The notes under the pieces were generated by a model that saw nothing but the letters and a program-made list of their open reading frames with translations, ran no database searches and was not told where the DNA came from. The position numbers were made by a program, and so were the translations under genes. From a virus: a DNA stretch of 35,325 nt. This document shows, in pieces, positions 6,904 through 15,649 of this stretch. Every line of letters starts with the position of its first letter. The stretch's first letter is position 1. Location of the stretch: positions 1-35,325 of IMG/VR virus record IMGVR_UViG_3300042383_000185. One strand, 5' to 3'.

Positions 6904-8936
6904 CAGTTAGCTCCAGACTGCGGAGCTCGACGGCCCCGGCTCAGGCTTGACGAATCTCTGGGGGCAGGCTGCTCTCGTCCAGATCCGGCGGGGCTCCCTC
7001 GGGATACGCCAGACCCAGGTAGTTCTCCCGCGTCAGCGGCAGGTTGAACTGCTTGAGAAGATTGAGGACGTAGTCCGGCTCGCTCCCATTCGGGGGCATC
7101 GATTCCACCTGCTGCTCTGAGGACTTCATTGCGCGCCTCCTCTAGGGAGATTTGACCCTTGCGGTATTGTAGCCAGATGGAATCGATTTGCTCGACGTTC
7201 TTGGCCTGCGCTTTGAACGTGTCGGGGAACAGCCCGCGCACGGCCTCCCAGGTGATGGACTGCATCTCGCGGGGCAGGATGCCGCGCTCGGCAGCTGCGC
7301 GCCGGTAGGCCTCGGCATACAGGCCATAGGTTCCCTGCACCCCGGTGATCGCGCTGTTCTTGGGGCCGCCCTCGCCGAGCACGCCAGACCCGAAGTTGTG
7401 CAGCACCTCGCGGCTGTTGCCAGACAGCGGGCGCAGCAGGCCGGCGGCCACCGCATGGGTGTCGATGGTCACCGGGCCCGCCTGGTCGAGCGGGTCATAG
7501 ATGTTGCTGTAGAAGTTGCGTACCTTGTGCTGGCTGCCCAAGTTGGCGCTGATGGTGGACAGCTGCGGGTCATCGAGGATCACGATGGCCTTGCCGATCT
7601 CGTTGAGCGATCCCCAGCCAGTCTTCGTCGGAGTGCCATTGGCGTTGAGCCTGGTGCCAGCAAACGTGCCCTCGGGCGTGACGATCTGGTGCTCACGCGG
7701 CAGATTGGCCTGGTCATAGGTACGCAGCCACATTGCCTTGAGGCCGGGGTCGGTGATCTCACTCAGGGACTTGCCGCGAATCGCATCCACCATCGGTGCG
7801 TACTGCGGCTTGTTCCAGATGATCTTGGCCATCTCATCCATGCTCGCGTCCCAGCGCGAGGCTTGCTGGCCGGTCATGATGTCCAGCACACGCTGCCCCA
7901 GGCTCACGTTCATGAACCAGTCTTTCTGCGGCGAAAGCACGGCCAGCACGCCAGCAATGGCCTGGTCTGGCACGCTGTACTGCGGGGCCCAGGTGTCCAC
8001 GATGTTGCGGGCACCGTCGTACCAGAGCTTGCTGCGGTCGCGTGTCTGCTGCGGAACCTTGTCGTACAGGAACAGCAGGTTGTTCTTCACCTCCTCAATG
8101 AAGTCGTTGGCAGCCTTGTCGGGGGTGCGCGCCTTCGAGGCAAAGTTGGGGTACTGGCGCACCAGGTTGACGTTGTGCGAGAAGGCCTCCGGATCTTGCC
8201 TGGTGGCCGCCAGGTCAATGACCAGGCGGTTGGCCATGGGATCCTCGGTCGCCTTCTTCGCGGTCGGCAGCCGGGTGCTCACCACGTTGGGTCTCTGCAC
8301 TATTGCCAATGGGCCCATCTGGCCAGCCTTATCCAGCACGCCCATGGCCGTGGCTTGCGGATTGCCGGTGATGGCGCGCACAGCGGCGTCGCCTGCAGCG
8401 TTCGCGCCCCGCGTCACCACGCGGCTAGCTGAACGTACCGCTGCGCCGGCCGGCAGTAGGTCAGCGGCCAGGCCAAGCTTGGTGTCCTCATCGAATTGCC
8501 GAGCAAAGCCGGTGCCGGTTGTGACCCGGTCGAGCATCGGGCCCACACTGGTGCCCATGCGCTGCAGCGACATCGGCGTGCCCTGCCAGGTCGTCCCGAA
8601 TACGCTGCGCTCTTTGGCACCGCCAACGAAGGGCACCAGGTCGGCCAGGCTGATCTTGATGTCGGTGCCGGGGATCTGCACCTGGCCCAGGCCGTCGAGG
8701 AAACGGCCGGCCTGCTCGAGCCCCATGCCGGCGTTCTGCAGCGCCTTCTCGAAGTTGGTCTGCTCAATGGGCCGGATCTGCCCGGTGACCTTGACACCCT
8801 GGGGCAGGCCAGCACCAGCGGAGGCCAGCAGCACCGGCTTCTCGGGCTCAGCGGGTTGCTCTTCAATCGGAGTGTCTGGGAACTGTACAGCGGTGAGCGC
8901 CGACAGGTAACGGTCTTCGATTCGGCTGTAGGCCAT
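6903..8936 (-). CDS. Internal virion protein with DUF7178-like domain
   Basis: 677 residues between two other internal virion genes, with TAATG and TGATG coupling at its ends. Residues about 240-600 form a compact conserved domain (AIAGVLAVLSPQKDWFMNV, then SQHKVRNFYSNIYDP, then GPVTIDTHAVAAGLL, then GVQGTYGLYAEAYRRAA, then MQSITWEAVRGLFPDTFK) that I associate with the DUF7178 family. The V-T-I-D-T-H-A piece recalls the VDTH motif of helix-hairpin-helix DNA glycosylases, which is an untested likeness. The last 60 residues are low-complexity (Ser, Arg, Gly, Pro) and coincide with a separate gene read in another frame at 6941-7129. They may therefore be by-product sequence rather than a folded domain. 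Confidence 0.65.
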   Translation of the reverse strand: MAYSRIEDRYLSALTAVQFPDTPIEEQPAEPEKPVLLASAGAGLPQGVKVTGQIRPIEQTNFEKALQNAGMGLEQAGRFLDGLGQVQIPGTDIKISLADLVPFVGGAKERSVFGTTWQGTPMSLQRMGTSVGPMLDRVTTGTGFARQFDEDTKLGLAADLLPAGAAVRSASRVVTRGANAAGDAAVRAITGNPQATAMGVLDKAGQMGPLAIVQRPNVVSTRLPTAKKATEDPMANRLVIDLAATRQDPEAFSHNVNLVRQYPNFASKARTPDKAANDFIEEVKNNLLFLYDKVPQQTRDRSKLWYDGARNIVDTWAPQYSVPDQAIAGVLAVLSPQKDWFMNVSLGQRVLDIMTGQQASRWDASMDEMAKIIWNKPQYAPMVDAIRGKSLSEITDPGLKAMWLRTYDQANLPREHQIVTPEGTFAGTRLNANGTPTKTGWGSLNEIGKAIVILDDPQLSTISANLGSQHKVRNFYSNIYDPLDQAGPVTIDTHAVAAGLLRPLSGNSREVLHNFGSGVLGEGGPKNSAITGVQGTYGLYAEAYRRAAAERGILPREMQSITWEAVRGLFPDTFKAQAKNVEQIDSIWLQYRKGQISLEEARNEVLRAAGGIDAPEWERAGLRPQSSQAVQPAADAGELPGSGVSRGSPAGSGREQPAPRDSSSLSRGRRAPQSGAN
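6941..7129 (-). CDS. Small conserved-looking protein nested in another frame
   Basis: 62 residues, with a strong AGGAGG ribosome site six bases before the ATG at 7129. The core LPLTRENYLGLAYPEGAPP is of a kind I have seen in small phage and bacterial proteins of unknown function (a TRENYL-x-LAY motif). It lies wholly inside the 3' end of the 677-residue virion gene, in a different frame on the same strand, and stops 37 bases before the next gene starts. The outer gene's protein becomes low-complexity exactly here, which suggests this frame is the constrained one. Function unknown. Confidence 0.65.
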   Translation of the reverse strand: MKSSEQQVESMPPNGSEPDYVLNLLKQFNLPLTRENYLGLAYPEGAPPDLDESSLPPEIRQA

Positions 8937-10666
8937 TACTGCATCCCTTGCGATTGGTTGAGCAGCTGCTTGATGCGGGTGATCTCGTTGGGCTTGAACG
9001 TGCCCTTCTTCTCCAGCGCCGGCAACGAGTCCATCGTGATCGGGCCACCTGCCTTGGTCTCGTAGATCTCCAACGATTTGCGCGCAGCCTTGGCTGCCTC
9101 GCTGCTGCGGCGGGCCTCGAGGTCAGAGCTCACGCGGTCGAGCACCTGGCGCGGGGTCAGGATCTCGCCCTTGCGCGTGGCCTCGGCCTGGATCTGCTGG
9201 GCATCAGCGCGCATCTGCTGCAGGCGCTGGAACTCCGTACCCTTTGGGTCAAGCACCGTCACCTGGCCGGGCATGGTCGGGATCCCCGCCAGGCGCGCCA
9301 GCCCGGTGTCCAGGTCACGCTGATCGCGGCGATCCTCGGAGGTCATGATCTTGAGCAGCGACACCGCCTGCTTGCCCGTGATGCCCTTACCCACGCGGCC
9401 CCAGATCTGGCTGGGGGTTGTTACCGAACCGGAATAGATGCCCTGCAAAAGGTTGAACTCGACGGCCGCGTCGCCTTCCTTGTTGGGCTCGAGCACGTCT
9501 TTAAGCACGCCGATTGGCACCGACCCCTCGGGCAGCTGCGTGAGCTCGCGCACCAGGGCCCGGCGCTTGGGATCACCCTCCTGCAGGGGGAAGATTTGCT
9601 CGAGCAGGTTGATTGCCCTGGCCTCGCCCTGGCGCTTGGTCTCTTCGCGGGCCCGCTGCTGCAGCGTGGCGCGGTTGTTGGCTGCCGTCATGAAGTTGGC
9701 CTGCACTTTGGCCAGACTGTCGAAGTCGGTCAGCAGCATTCCCTTGACCACGTCCGACATCTTGCCCACGTCACCCACGGCCAGGCGCTTGAGCGTGGCC
9801 TCGGGATCTGCCAGGGCCGCCTCATCGGTGATCACGAACTTGGTGACTGCGTTGATCTTGGCCTGCTTAAAAGCCGCTTCAAACTTGTCGCTGTACTGGC
9901 GCTGCAGGCCCACGTCGCCCAGCAGTAGGGCCCCGGTGGCAATGCTCTGCCGGTACACGTCAGCGAGCTCATCTACGCCGCGCTTGGTGTTGGTGGTGGG
10001 ATCCATCCAGAACCCCTGCGAGACAGCGGCCTCCAGCAGCCTGGTGCTGTTGTCGAAGTCCTGGTCGAACTTCACTAGGCGCTGGGCCTTGACACGCTTG
10101 AGCTCGCTTTCGGCCGCCTTGGCCAGCACCGTGTTGCCGGCCGTTGCGATGCTGGCGCGGAACTTCAGCGAGGCCTCTGGATCGACCGCCGCCAGGCTCT
10201 TGCTGTAGCCGTTCATCAGCGAGCCGATGGCCGTGGAAATCTGCTCCGAAGTGACCGCCCCCTGCTCGGCCGCCTGCAGCATCCCGGTCAGCCGAGTGCG
10301 CGCCTCGGCTTCGAATGTGCTCGAGAGCTCAAAAGACCTAGCCTTGCGCACCGCCGCGTCGTACACGCTGCCACCCCTGCCGATGCCAAGCGGCGCGATG
10401 TTGCCCATCTTTGCGGCCTCGAGCTGCTCGGGTGTGATCGGGTTGTCGGCAACGTACTGCAGGCCGGCGTCCTGGGCCGCCTGGCGGGCGATGCCAAACA
10501 GCTGGCCGCTCAGGCGGTCGAGCGTCTGCGCCACCGTCTGCTGGTAGCTCACCGCCGCCCGCGTGCCGATGTAGTCGATGCTCGGCGCGCTGACCTGGGG
10601 CGTGACCGCCGCAGGGATGCCGGTCAACTCGACGCGGCCCGACTGTAGGAGTGGGAGGTCTGCCAT
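8936..10666 (-). CDS. Internal virion protein, T7 gp15-like position
   Basis: 576 residues, mostly alpha-helical and without transmembrane segments, beginning MADLPLLQSGRVELTGI. Long helical stretches with Glu, Lys, Ala and Gln run through residues 100-560. It occupies the place of gp15 in T7-type order, between the smaller gp14-like protein and the large ejection proteins. Its TAA overlaps the next ATG (TAATG), and it starts a few bases after the previous gene, so translation is coupled. No catalytic motif was seen; the role as an ejected core protein comes from context. Confidence 0.65.
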   Translation of the reverse strand: MADLPLLQSGRVELTGIPAAVTPQVSAPSIDYIGTRAAVSYQQTVAQTLDRLSGQLFGIARQAAQDAGLQYVADNPITPEQLEAAKMGNIAPLGIGRGGSVYDAAVRKARSFELSSTFEAEARTRLTGMLQAAEQGAVTSEQISTAIGSLMNGYSKSLAAVDPEASLKFRASIATAGNTVLAKAAESELKRVKAQRLVKFDQDFDNSTRLLEAAVSQGFWMDPTTNTKRGVDELADVYRQSIATGALLLGDVGLQRQYSDKFEAAFKQAKINAVTKFVITDEAALADPEATLKRLAVGDVGKMSDVVKGMLLTDFDSLAKVQANFMTAANNRATLQQRAREETKRQGEARAINLLEQIFPLQEGDPKRRALVRELTQLPEGSVPIGVLKDVLEPNKEGDAAVEFNLLQGIYSGSVTTPSQIWGRVGKGITGKQAVSLLKIMTSEDRRDQRDLDTGLARLAGIPTMPGQVTVLDPKGTEFQRLQQMRADAQQIQAEATRKGEILTPRQVLDRVSSDLEARRSSEAAKAARKSLEIYETKAGGPITMDSLPALEKKGTFKPNEITRIKQLLNQSQGMQ

Positions 10667-10669
10667 GAC

Positions 10670-11566
10670 TTAGGGCCCGAACGGGCGAACGGTTTGGGAG
10701 AAGTTGGTCAGCCCGCTCACCAGGGAGGCCCCGGACAGCAGGCCGCCGCTCTTGACGGCGAAGTCCCCGGCGAGCTCCAGCTGGCGGGCCTGAGTCTCGG
10801 CAGCGTTCATCGTGAGCTCGGACTGCTGCTCGGCAGCCAGCAACATCGCGGAGGCGTCCTCGTAGCCCATCAGACGCGCCGTGAGGGCGTTGAGGTCAGA
10901 GATGCCCACGTCGCGGTAGGTAGCGCCTACGTTGGCCGCCTGCACCGCCAGGGCCGAACCCTCGTTGTAGACCACCCCATTAGCCGCCGCCCGCGCCCGC
11001 ACCGCAGCGTTGGCGCGCTCCATGTTGCGCAGCAGGCCGTTGCCTTGCATGGTGTAGTTGGTCGATAGCATCTCAGCCGCTTTGAGCTTGCGGCCGGCCT
11101 GCAGGGCTGCGTACTTCTTGTCCTGGTCGGTGCGGATCTGCGCCAGGCGCAAAGTGTCCGCAGCCTGCACTTGAAGCAGGCCCTGCTGGTAGTAGGCGGC
11201 GGCTTCCTGCGCGCCGGCAGCCGTGATGCTCGAGGCCAGGCCCAGGAAGGGCGCGGCCGTGTTCAGCGCAGATGTAGCCGCGTTGGCAGCGCCGCCCAGC
11301 AGATTGGTGGCACCACGGATGATCGAGGCCCAATCGAATGAACTGACCGAGCCGCTCATGCCAAACGGGTTCGATGCAGCGACCTGTGGATCAAAGAGGC
11401 TATTGCTGCCCCAGGTCACGTTGCTGGCGTTAAGTCCACCCAGGTTCGATGTGACCGTCGGATTGAACAGGCCCGGCCCGAAGGTCACATTGCCGAAGTT
11501 CAAGCCAGAGCCGCTGGTGCTGCTCAGGCCAGATGCCAGGCTGTAGTCAGCTGCAAAGCCGTCCAT
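10670..11566 (-). CDS. Internal virion protein, T7 gp14-like
   Basis: 298 residues. A Gly/Ser/Asn-rich N-terminal 80 residues precede a helical part with SFDWASIIRGATNLLGGAAN and SITAAGAQEAAAYYQQGL. A central conserved piece follows (LSTNYTMQGNGLLRNMERAN, then ARAAANGVVYNEGSALAV) of the kind found in virion core proteins of the gp14 type. The ATG at 11566 overlaps the previous TGA (TGATG) and has GGAGGA upstream, so it is preferred over the GTG one codon earlier. Likely a membrane-active ejection protein; inferred from position and composition. Confidence 0.65.
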   Translation of the reverse strand: MDGFAADYSLASGLSSTSGSGLNFGNVTFGPGLFNPTVTSNLGGLNASNVTWGSNSLFDPQVAASNPFGMSGSVSSFDWASIIRGATNLLGGAANAATSALNTAAPFLGLASSITAAGAQEAAAYYQQGLLQVQAADTLRLAQIRTDQDKKYAALQAGRKLKAAEMLSTNYTMQGNGLLRNMERANAAVRARAAANGVVYNEGSALAVQAANVGATYRDVGISDLNALTARLMGYEDASAMLLAAEQQSELTMNAAETQARQLELAGDFAVKSGGLLSGASLVSGLTNFSQTVRPFGP

Positions 11567-13554
11567 CACGTTCCTCCAGTCACCGCGACCTTGTACTCAA
11601 GGCCCAGCAGGGTCAGCTTTAAGGGCAGGCTTTGAGCGATCTCAATAGCCTGCTCGCGGGTGTAGCCCAGCGCCCCCGTCACCCGCTTCACGCCCGTGAA
11701 CTCGGGGACAGGGTCGTCCAGGATCGGGTTGTCGAAGCTGCGGAACGGCACCGGGTTGTTGTTGATCGTAAGGTGCTGCGAGTCGTCAACGAAGGCGTTG
11801 ATCTCGACGATCCGCTTCTTGAAACCAAGGCGCGTGCCCGTCTGCAGTCGAACCTCGACCGGCATCGTCTTGGCGTAGACCGTAAACGGCAGGCCCACCT
11901 CGTAGCTGGTCAACGCCTCACGGTCGAACAGCACCTGGCCACCAGCGCTCACGGTCTCATTGTTCTGCGGCACACCGTCACAGATCACATTGAGGCTCTT
12001 GCCGATGTGCGGCAGCCCGGTCGCGCCGCCGGCCGAGCCACCTGTGAAGGCGCAGTCGGTGAACAGGTCGGAGCGAAAGATCTCCACGAAGTAGCGCGCT
12101 GTGCCGTTGAAGGTGCGCTTGACCACCGCATAGATGTCGGTCACGTCCACCGCTACGTCCTGGAACTGGCCATCGGTGATGAACTCAGACGGCGCGGTGA
12201 TCTGCTGCGAGCGCATGATCGAAAAGGCGGCGATGCTGCCGTCCTGGTCATTGACCATGAGCAGTAGGTCGCCTTCATCGGTTGACGTGGCCCGGCGCAG
12301 ACCCATGCGGGTAGGCGTCTTCATCAGATGCCCGGCCAGCAGCGAGATCCGCTGCGTCACATACGTCAGCTGCGAGTCAGAGAACAGGAACTCGTTGAGA
12401 CTCTTGCCCTGGCGCTGAATGTAGACCGTGCCGCTCTCGAGCGACTGCACCCGCGTGCCCGGCTTCGTGCCGTTGCGGCTCACGCCCTTGAAGTTGAGGG
12501 TGAGCGGCGTGATCGGATCGGTGCCAGACTGCGGGACGAAGAACTCACCGCCCGTGGTGAAGACCTGCAGATCGCGGCCAGAGATCATGTCCACGATCAC
12601 GTTGAGAGAACTGGTGTCCAGCGTCGCCTCGACCGCGTCGTCGTCTAGGGACTCGGTGGGCTGGAAGTCGAAGAACAAACCGATCTTCGAGCCCCAGATG
12701 GTCGATGGCCGGCTCTTGGAGCCGCCGAAGTACAGCCGCCCCTCATGGAACGTCACCGTGCGTGGCCAGCCCTTTCCAGAGCTCCAAACGTCCTCGTAGC
12801 CACTCTCGTACTCCCAATTGCCCTGGGCGATGTTGGCGGTGCTAAAGAACGGGAACTCCACCACCGCGTTCACCGAGGTGCCGCTCAGGTACTGGATGAT
12901 GCGAGCTCGCCCCTGGGGTGATGCGTTGACGTACTGCCCGACGCTGGCTGCCGTGAAGAAGCTGTTTTGCGATGTCAGGGTGACATTGCCCGACACAGCG
13001 CTGGGCGTCAGGTGGCCAACTGATGGCGTGGTGACCGTCAGCGTGAATGCGTGCTTAGGGATGCTGTCAAATGTGATCGTGCTGATCGTCCAGCTGGCGT
13101 CGTTCGCGCCGCGCACCAGGCGCACCGGAGCCAGGTCGGGATGCACCAGGATCATGGTGTCGGCCGACTGCGTCCAACACATATCGTCCACCATGGCCGA
13201 CGTGATGCTGGTGGTCAGATACGGATTGGCACCGCCATTGATCGCGGTGATCTGCACCCCGTCTTTGAAGACGTACATCCGCTGATGCGTGAAGCACAGC
13301 ATATAGCTGTCGTCCACGCTGAATTCGAATGGCACCAGGCGCACTCCGTTGGCGGCACTTGCGGTGCTGGTGTTTGGGAGCTCAGCCAAGTGCTTTAGCC
13401 CCGGCCGGCGGCGCATCCCGCCCTGGGGCTGGATGAGCACGTTGGTCGCCTTGGCTAGCGCATTGTTGTACTGCTGCAGATCTACGCGGGCGCGCAGCAG
13501 CGGGTCGAGCTCGCCCGTGCTGAAGTTGGTCTGGATGTCTACGAAGCGAGGCAT
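11566..13554 (-). CDS. Tail tubular protein B (nozzle), T7 gp12-like
   Basis: 662 residues starting MPRFVDIQTNFSTGELDPLL, then QYNNALAKATNVLIQPQGGM and RRRPGLKHLAEL. This is the typical N-terminus of podovirus tail nozzle proteins. Later pieces such as MILVHPDLAPVRLVRG, GYEDVWSSGKGWPRTVTFHE and GRLYFGGSKSRPSTIWGS are characteristic of the family. It should form the hexameric lower part of the short tail. It follows tail tube A by two bases and is coupled to the gp14-like gene by TGATG. Identification is firm. Confidence 0.9.
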   Translation of the reverse strand: MPRFVDIQTNFSTGELDPLLRARVDLQQYNNALAKATNVLIQPQGGMRRRPGLKHLAELPNTSTASAANGVRLVPFEFSVDDSYMLCFTHQRMYVFKDGVQITAINGGANPYLTTSITSAMVDDMCWTQSADTMILVHPDLAPVRLVRGANDASWTISTITFDSIPKHAFTLTVTTPSVGHLTPSAVSGNVTLTSQNSFFTAASVGQYVNASPQGRARIIQYLSGTSVNAVVEFPFFSTANIAQGNWEYESGYEDVWSSGKGWPRTVTFHEGRLYFGGSKSRPSTIWGSKIGLFFDFQPTESLDDDAVEATLDTSSLNVIVDMISGRDLQVFTTGGEFFVPQSGTDPITPLTLNFKGVSRNGTKPGTRVQSLESGTVYIQRQGKSLNEFLFSDSQLTYVTQRISLLAGHLMKTPTRMGLRRATSTDEGDLLLMVNDQDGSIAAFSIMRSQQITAPSEFITDGQFQDVAVDVTDIYAVVKRTFNGTARYFVEIFRSDLFTDCAFTGGSAGGATGLPHIGKSLNVICDGVPQNNETVSAGGQVLFDREALTSYEVGLPFTVYAKTMPVEVRLQTGTRLGFKKRIVEINAFVDDSQHLTINNNPVPFRSFDNPILDDPVPEFTGVKRVTGALGYTREQAIEIAQSLPLKLTLLGLEYKVAVTGGT

Positions 13555-13555
13555 C

Positions 13556-14170
13556 TCAGTTCCGCACGGCGATCAGACTGAAGTCTTCGATGACCCGCGA
13601 GGGCTGGCCTTGGCCATCAATGTTGGTGGCCTGCCGGAAGAACCCTCCGCGCCCGTTCTCGGCCGGGCCGCCCTGGGCCACGCCTTGCCAGTAGGTCGCC
13701 TTCTCGCGCTGCTCGGTGATCGGCTCGGCCAGGTGCCAGGCCATCATGTACTTGAGCAGCTGCACGAAATACTTGGGGAAGGCGAACTCCTGGAGTTCGT
13801 ACTGGTAGTCGATGAAGACCGCCTCGAGGTTGGTCAGCAGCTGGTCGCCCTGGATCTCGTAGTCCTTGTAGACAGGAGCGCCCACAGCGCTCGAGGCGTA
13901 GACCGCACGCGGGCTGGCCAGCCGGTCGCCAGGCATCTGGTAGGCATAGCGCCACACAGAGCCAGGTGCCGTCAGTAGACGGGCCAGCTGGATCTTCTTG
14001 GTGTTGAAGCTCCACGGGTACATCGTCAGCGCGGAGTCGCGGATGTCGGGGTACAGGCGGTCGCAGACCGAGCTTTCGTCGGTGCCGTCGTTGAAGCTCG
14101 AGATCGCCTTCGCGCCGAGCATCAGCAGCGCATCGGAGCAGATGGTCACGCCGGTATCGCCTGCAGCCAT
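13556..14170 (-). CDS. Tail tubular protein A (adaptor), T7 gp11-like
   Basis: 204 residues. ICSDALLMLGAKAISSFND near the start, followed by RLYPDIRDSALTMYPWSFN and later YFVQLLKYMMAWHLAEPITE, are hallmarks of the gp11 family. This protein forms the ring between portal and nozzle. It ends two bases before tail tube B begins. It is separated from the small head protein upstream by a 70-base spacer with a strong hairpin (14191-14224). Confidence 0.9.
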   Translation of the reverse strand: MAAGDTGVTICSDALLMLGAKAISSFNDGTDESSVCDRLYPDIRDSALTMYPWSFNTKKIQLARLLTAPGSVWRYAYQMPGDRLASPRAVYASSAVGAPVYKDYEIQGDQLLTNLEAVFIDYQYELQEFAFPKYFVQLLKYMMAWHLAEPITEQREKATYWQGVAQGGPAENGRGGFFRQATNIDGQGQPSRVIEDFSLIAVRN

Positions 14171-14190
14171 TGGAACCTCTCAATGTGAGA

Positions 14191-14224
14191 AAGGCCAGCC
14201 TCCGATTGCTCAGGGGCTGGCCTT
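14191..14224 (-). terminator. Hairpin between head and tail genes (weak terminator or attenuator)
   Basis: AAGGCCAGCC pairs perfectly with GGCTGGCCTT over ten bases around a 14-base loop. On the minus strand the stem is followed by a short T-rich stretch (CCTTTCTC), so it is at best a weak intrinsic terminator. It lies after the capsid and its small partner and before tail tube A, the same relative place as the partial terminator after gene 10 in T7. Confidence 0.55.
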
Positions 14225-14240
14225 GTTGTGCCGACTGCTG

Positions 14241-14528
14241 TCAGTCGGTGTTGGTCACCGTCAGGGCGGTCGTGTCAGACACGTTGACCACGCCTGCGGC
14301 AGAGACAGTCATCACAACGTGCATACCTGCGGTAGACACGGATCCGGCGCTCAGCGTCGTGCGGAAGATGATGTCGCCCACCTTGAGAATGGATGCAACG
14401 GCATTGAAGTAGCCGCTGGTGTCCACGTCCGCTGCGGCGTCGGTAGTCTGGTAGCTGAAAATCTGGGGGGCATTGCCCGCCTTCATTTGGCCACCCACGG
14501 TGACAAAGTTGTCAGCAACGAAAGGCAT
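14241..14528 (-). CDS. Small head-associated (decoration-like) protein
   Basis: 95 residues directly behind the major capsid gene, with an AGGAGG ribosome site in the 15-base gap. The pattern FVTVGGQMKAGNAPQIFSY, then TTDAAADVDTSGYFNA, then LKVGDIIFRT and a Ser/Val/Thr-rich beta C-terminus is one I know from small proteins encoded next to capsids in many phages. It is likely a capsid decoration or cement protein. Function is inferred from place and composition. Confidence 0.6.
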   Translation of the reverse strand: MPFVADNFVTVGGQMKAGNAPQIFSYQTTDAAADVDTSGYFNAVASILKVGDIIFRTTLSAGSVSTAGMHVVMTVSAAGVVNVSDTTALTVTNTD

Positions 14529-14543
14529 TTCTCAACCCTCCTA

Positions 14544-15398
14544 TTAGGCGGCAGCCGCAGTATCGCGGGCCGTGATCTTCACGATGCCCTCGGAGTCGAT
14601 GGCAACCGCACCGGCCGAGAACAGAGCATTAACCAGCCAGCTGGTCTTCTCGGCGACGTAGTTGATCTCCGTCCGGGGAGCGATACCCTCGGCGTAGCCG
14701 ATGGCGTCCTTATGGAAGGCAAAGAGCGTGCGGTCGTTCGAGCCGTCGATGGGCAGGCCACCCTCAGAACGGTCACCCAGGACGTGGAACGTGAAGCCCA
14801 TGAACTGGTTGATGTCACCCTGAACCAGCGCCTTCACGGTGTTGAAGTCAGAGCTCGTAACAGCGGTCTGCTCCAGCATCGCGTTCAGCGAGTTGGCGTG
14901 GATGATGATGTTGCGGCCTTCTGACGGCACGTTGTTGCGGTTCATGATTCGCGCAGCTTCTCGGAGCTTGGCGATGTTCATGTTGGTGTTGGCACCGCCG
15001 ATGCTGTTGGCCACCGTGCCTGTGCTGGAAGCAGCGTTCAGCGCGTCGAGGATCAGCTGATCTTGACGACGGCCGATAGCGGCACCCACCACCTGCACCA
15101 GTTCCTGGCGCTCATCGAAGTTGACCTTCTGCGCCGAGAAGATGTCGCTGTACTCAGCGGCATTCCAATCGGACAGAGTGCAGGTCACGTTGCTAAAGCC
15201 GACGTTCATCGGCGTCACATCGGTCTGGGTCACGCGAGCGGTAGCAACGCCGCGGCCGACACGGGGGAAACGAACGGTAGAGCCTTCGACTCCACGACGC
15301 TGACGCACAGCGCCCACCAGCATGGCCTTGCCCTGGTAAGCCTGTTTGACCTCAGCGTCGAAGAGGGTGACAAAGGCGTTCGAGAGAGACACAGCCAT
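14544..15398 (-). CDS. Major capsid protein
   Basis: 284 residues, placed after the scaffold and before a small head protein. MAVSLSNAFVTLFDAEVKQA, then VRQRRGVEGSTVRFPRVGRG, DWNAAEYSDIFSAQKVNFDE and RRQDQLILDALNAAS follow the N-arm and spine-helix pattern of HK97-fold capsid proteins of short-tailed phages. The FTFHVLGDRSEGG and LFAFHKDAIGYAEGIAPRTE region matches the C-terminal A-domain side. It has its own leader with a candidate promoter and an upstream terminator, in keeping with the need for large amounts. Confidence 0.85.
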   Translation of the reverse strand: MAVSLSNAFVTLFDAEVKQAYQGKAMLVGAVRQRRGVEGSTVRFPRVGRGVATARVTQTDVTPMNVGFSNVTCTLSDWNAAEYSDIFSAQKVNFDERQELVQVVGAAIGRRQDQLILDALNAASSTGTVANSIGGANTNMNIAKLREAARIMNRNNVPSEGRNIIIHANSLNAMLEQTAVTSSDFNTVKALVQGDINQFMGFTFHVLGDRSEGGLPIDGSNDRTLFAFHKDAIGYAEGIAPRTEINYVAEKTSWLVNALFSAGAVAIDSEGIVKITARDTAAAA

Positions 15399-15540
15399 TT
15401 GATTACCTCATTCGGTTGATTAGGGGTCAGGTTTGTCGCGTCGGTGAGCCAGTTGCCTGGGCCTTTGCTTGCTGATTGCGTCAGCCAGTCGTCAGCATCT
15501 CGCTGCGGTCAGGGCCGGTTTCCCGGTTAGCCTGGCTGCG

Positions 15541-15568
15541 ATTGTATTGCCACTTGACAAAAGTGCAA
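15541..15568 (-). promoter_or_regulatory. Candidate promoter for the capsid gene
   Basis: On the minus strand TTGCAC (15563-15568) and TACAAT (15541-15546) are 16 bases apart, giving a good -10 and a weak -35. It lies between the terminator after the scaffold gene and the capsid start, leaving a leader of about 135 bases. No experimental support. Confidence 0.4.
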
Positions 15569-15587
15569 GCGGTAGGTTTGGGGAATG

Positions 15588-15614
15588 AAAAAAAGCCCGG
15601 CACAAAGGCCGGGC
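15588..15614 (-). terminator. Rho-independent terminator after the scaffold gene
   Basis: On the minus strand GCCCGGC, a six-base loop, then GCCGGGC and a run of seven T. This is a textbook intrinsic terminator for leftward transcription, about 35 bases after the scaffold stop codon. It separates scaffold and upstream genes from the capsid. Confidence 0.85.
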
Positions 15615-15649
15615 AAGGCAACTGCCATCAAGGCAGGAGGAGACACAAC

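Noticed and set aside
7188-8432. Long plus-strand frame opposite the 677-residue virion gene
   Set aside because: Antisense shadow of a coupled gene chain; no start signal or domain.
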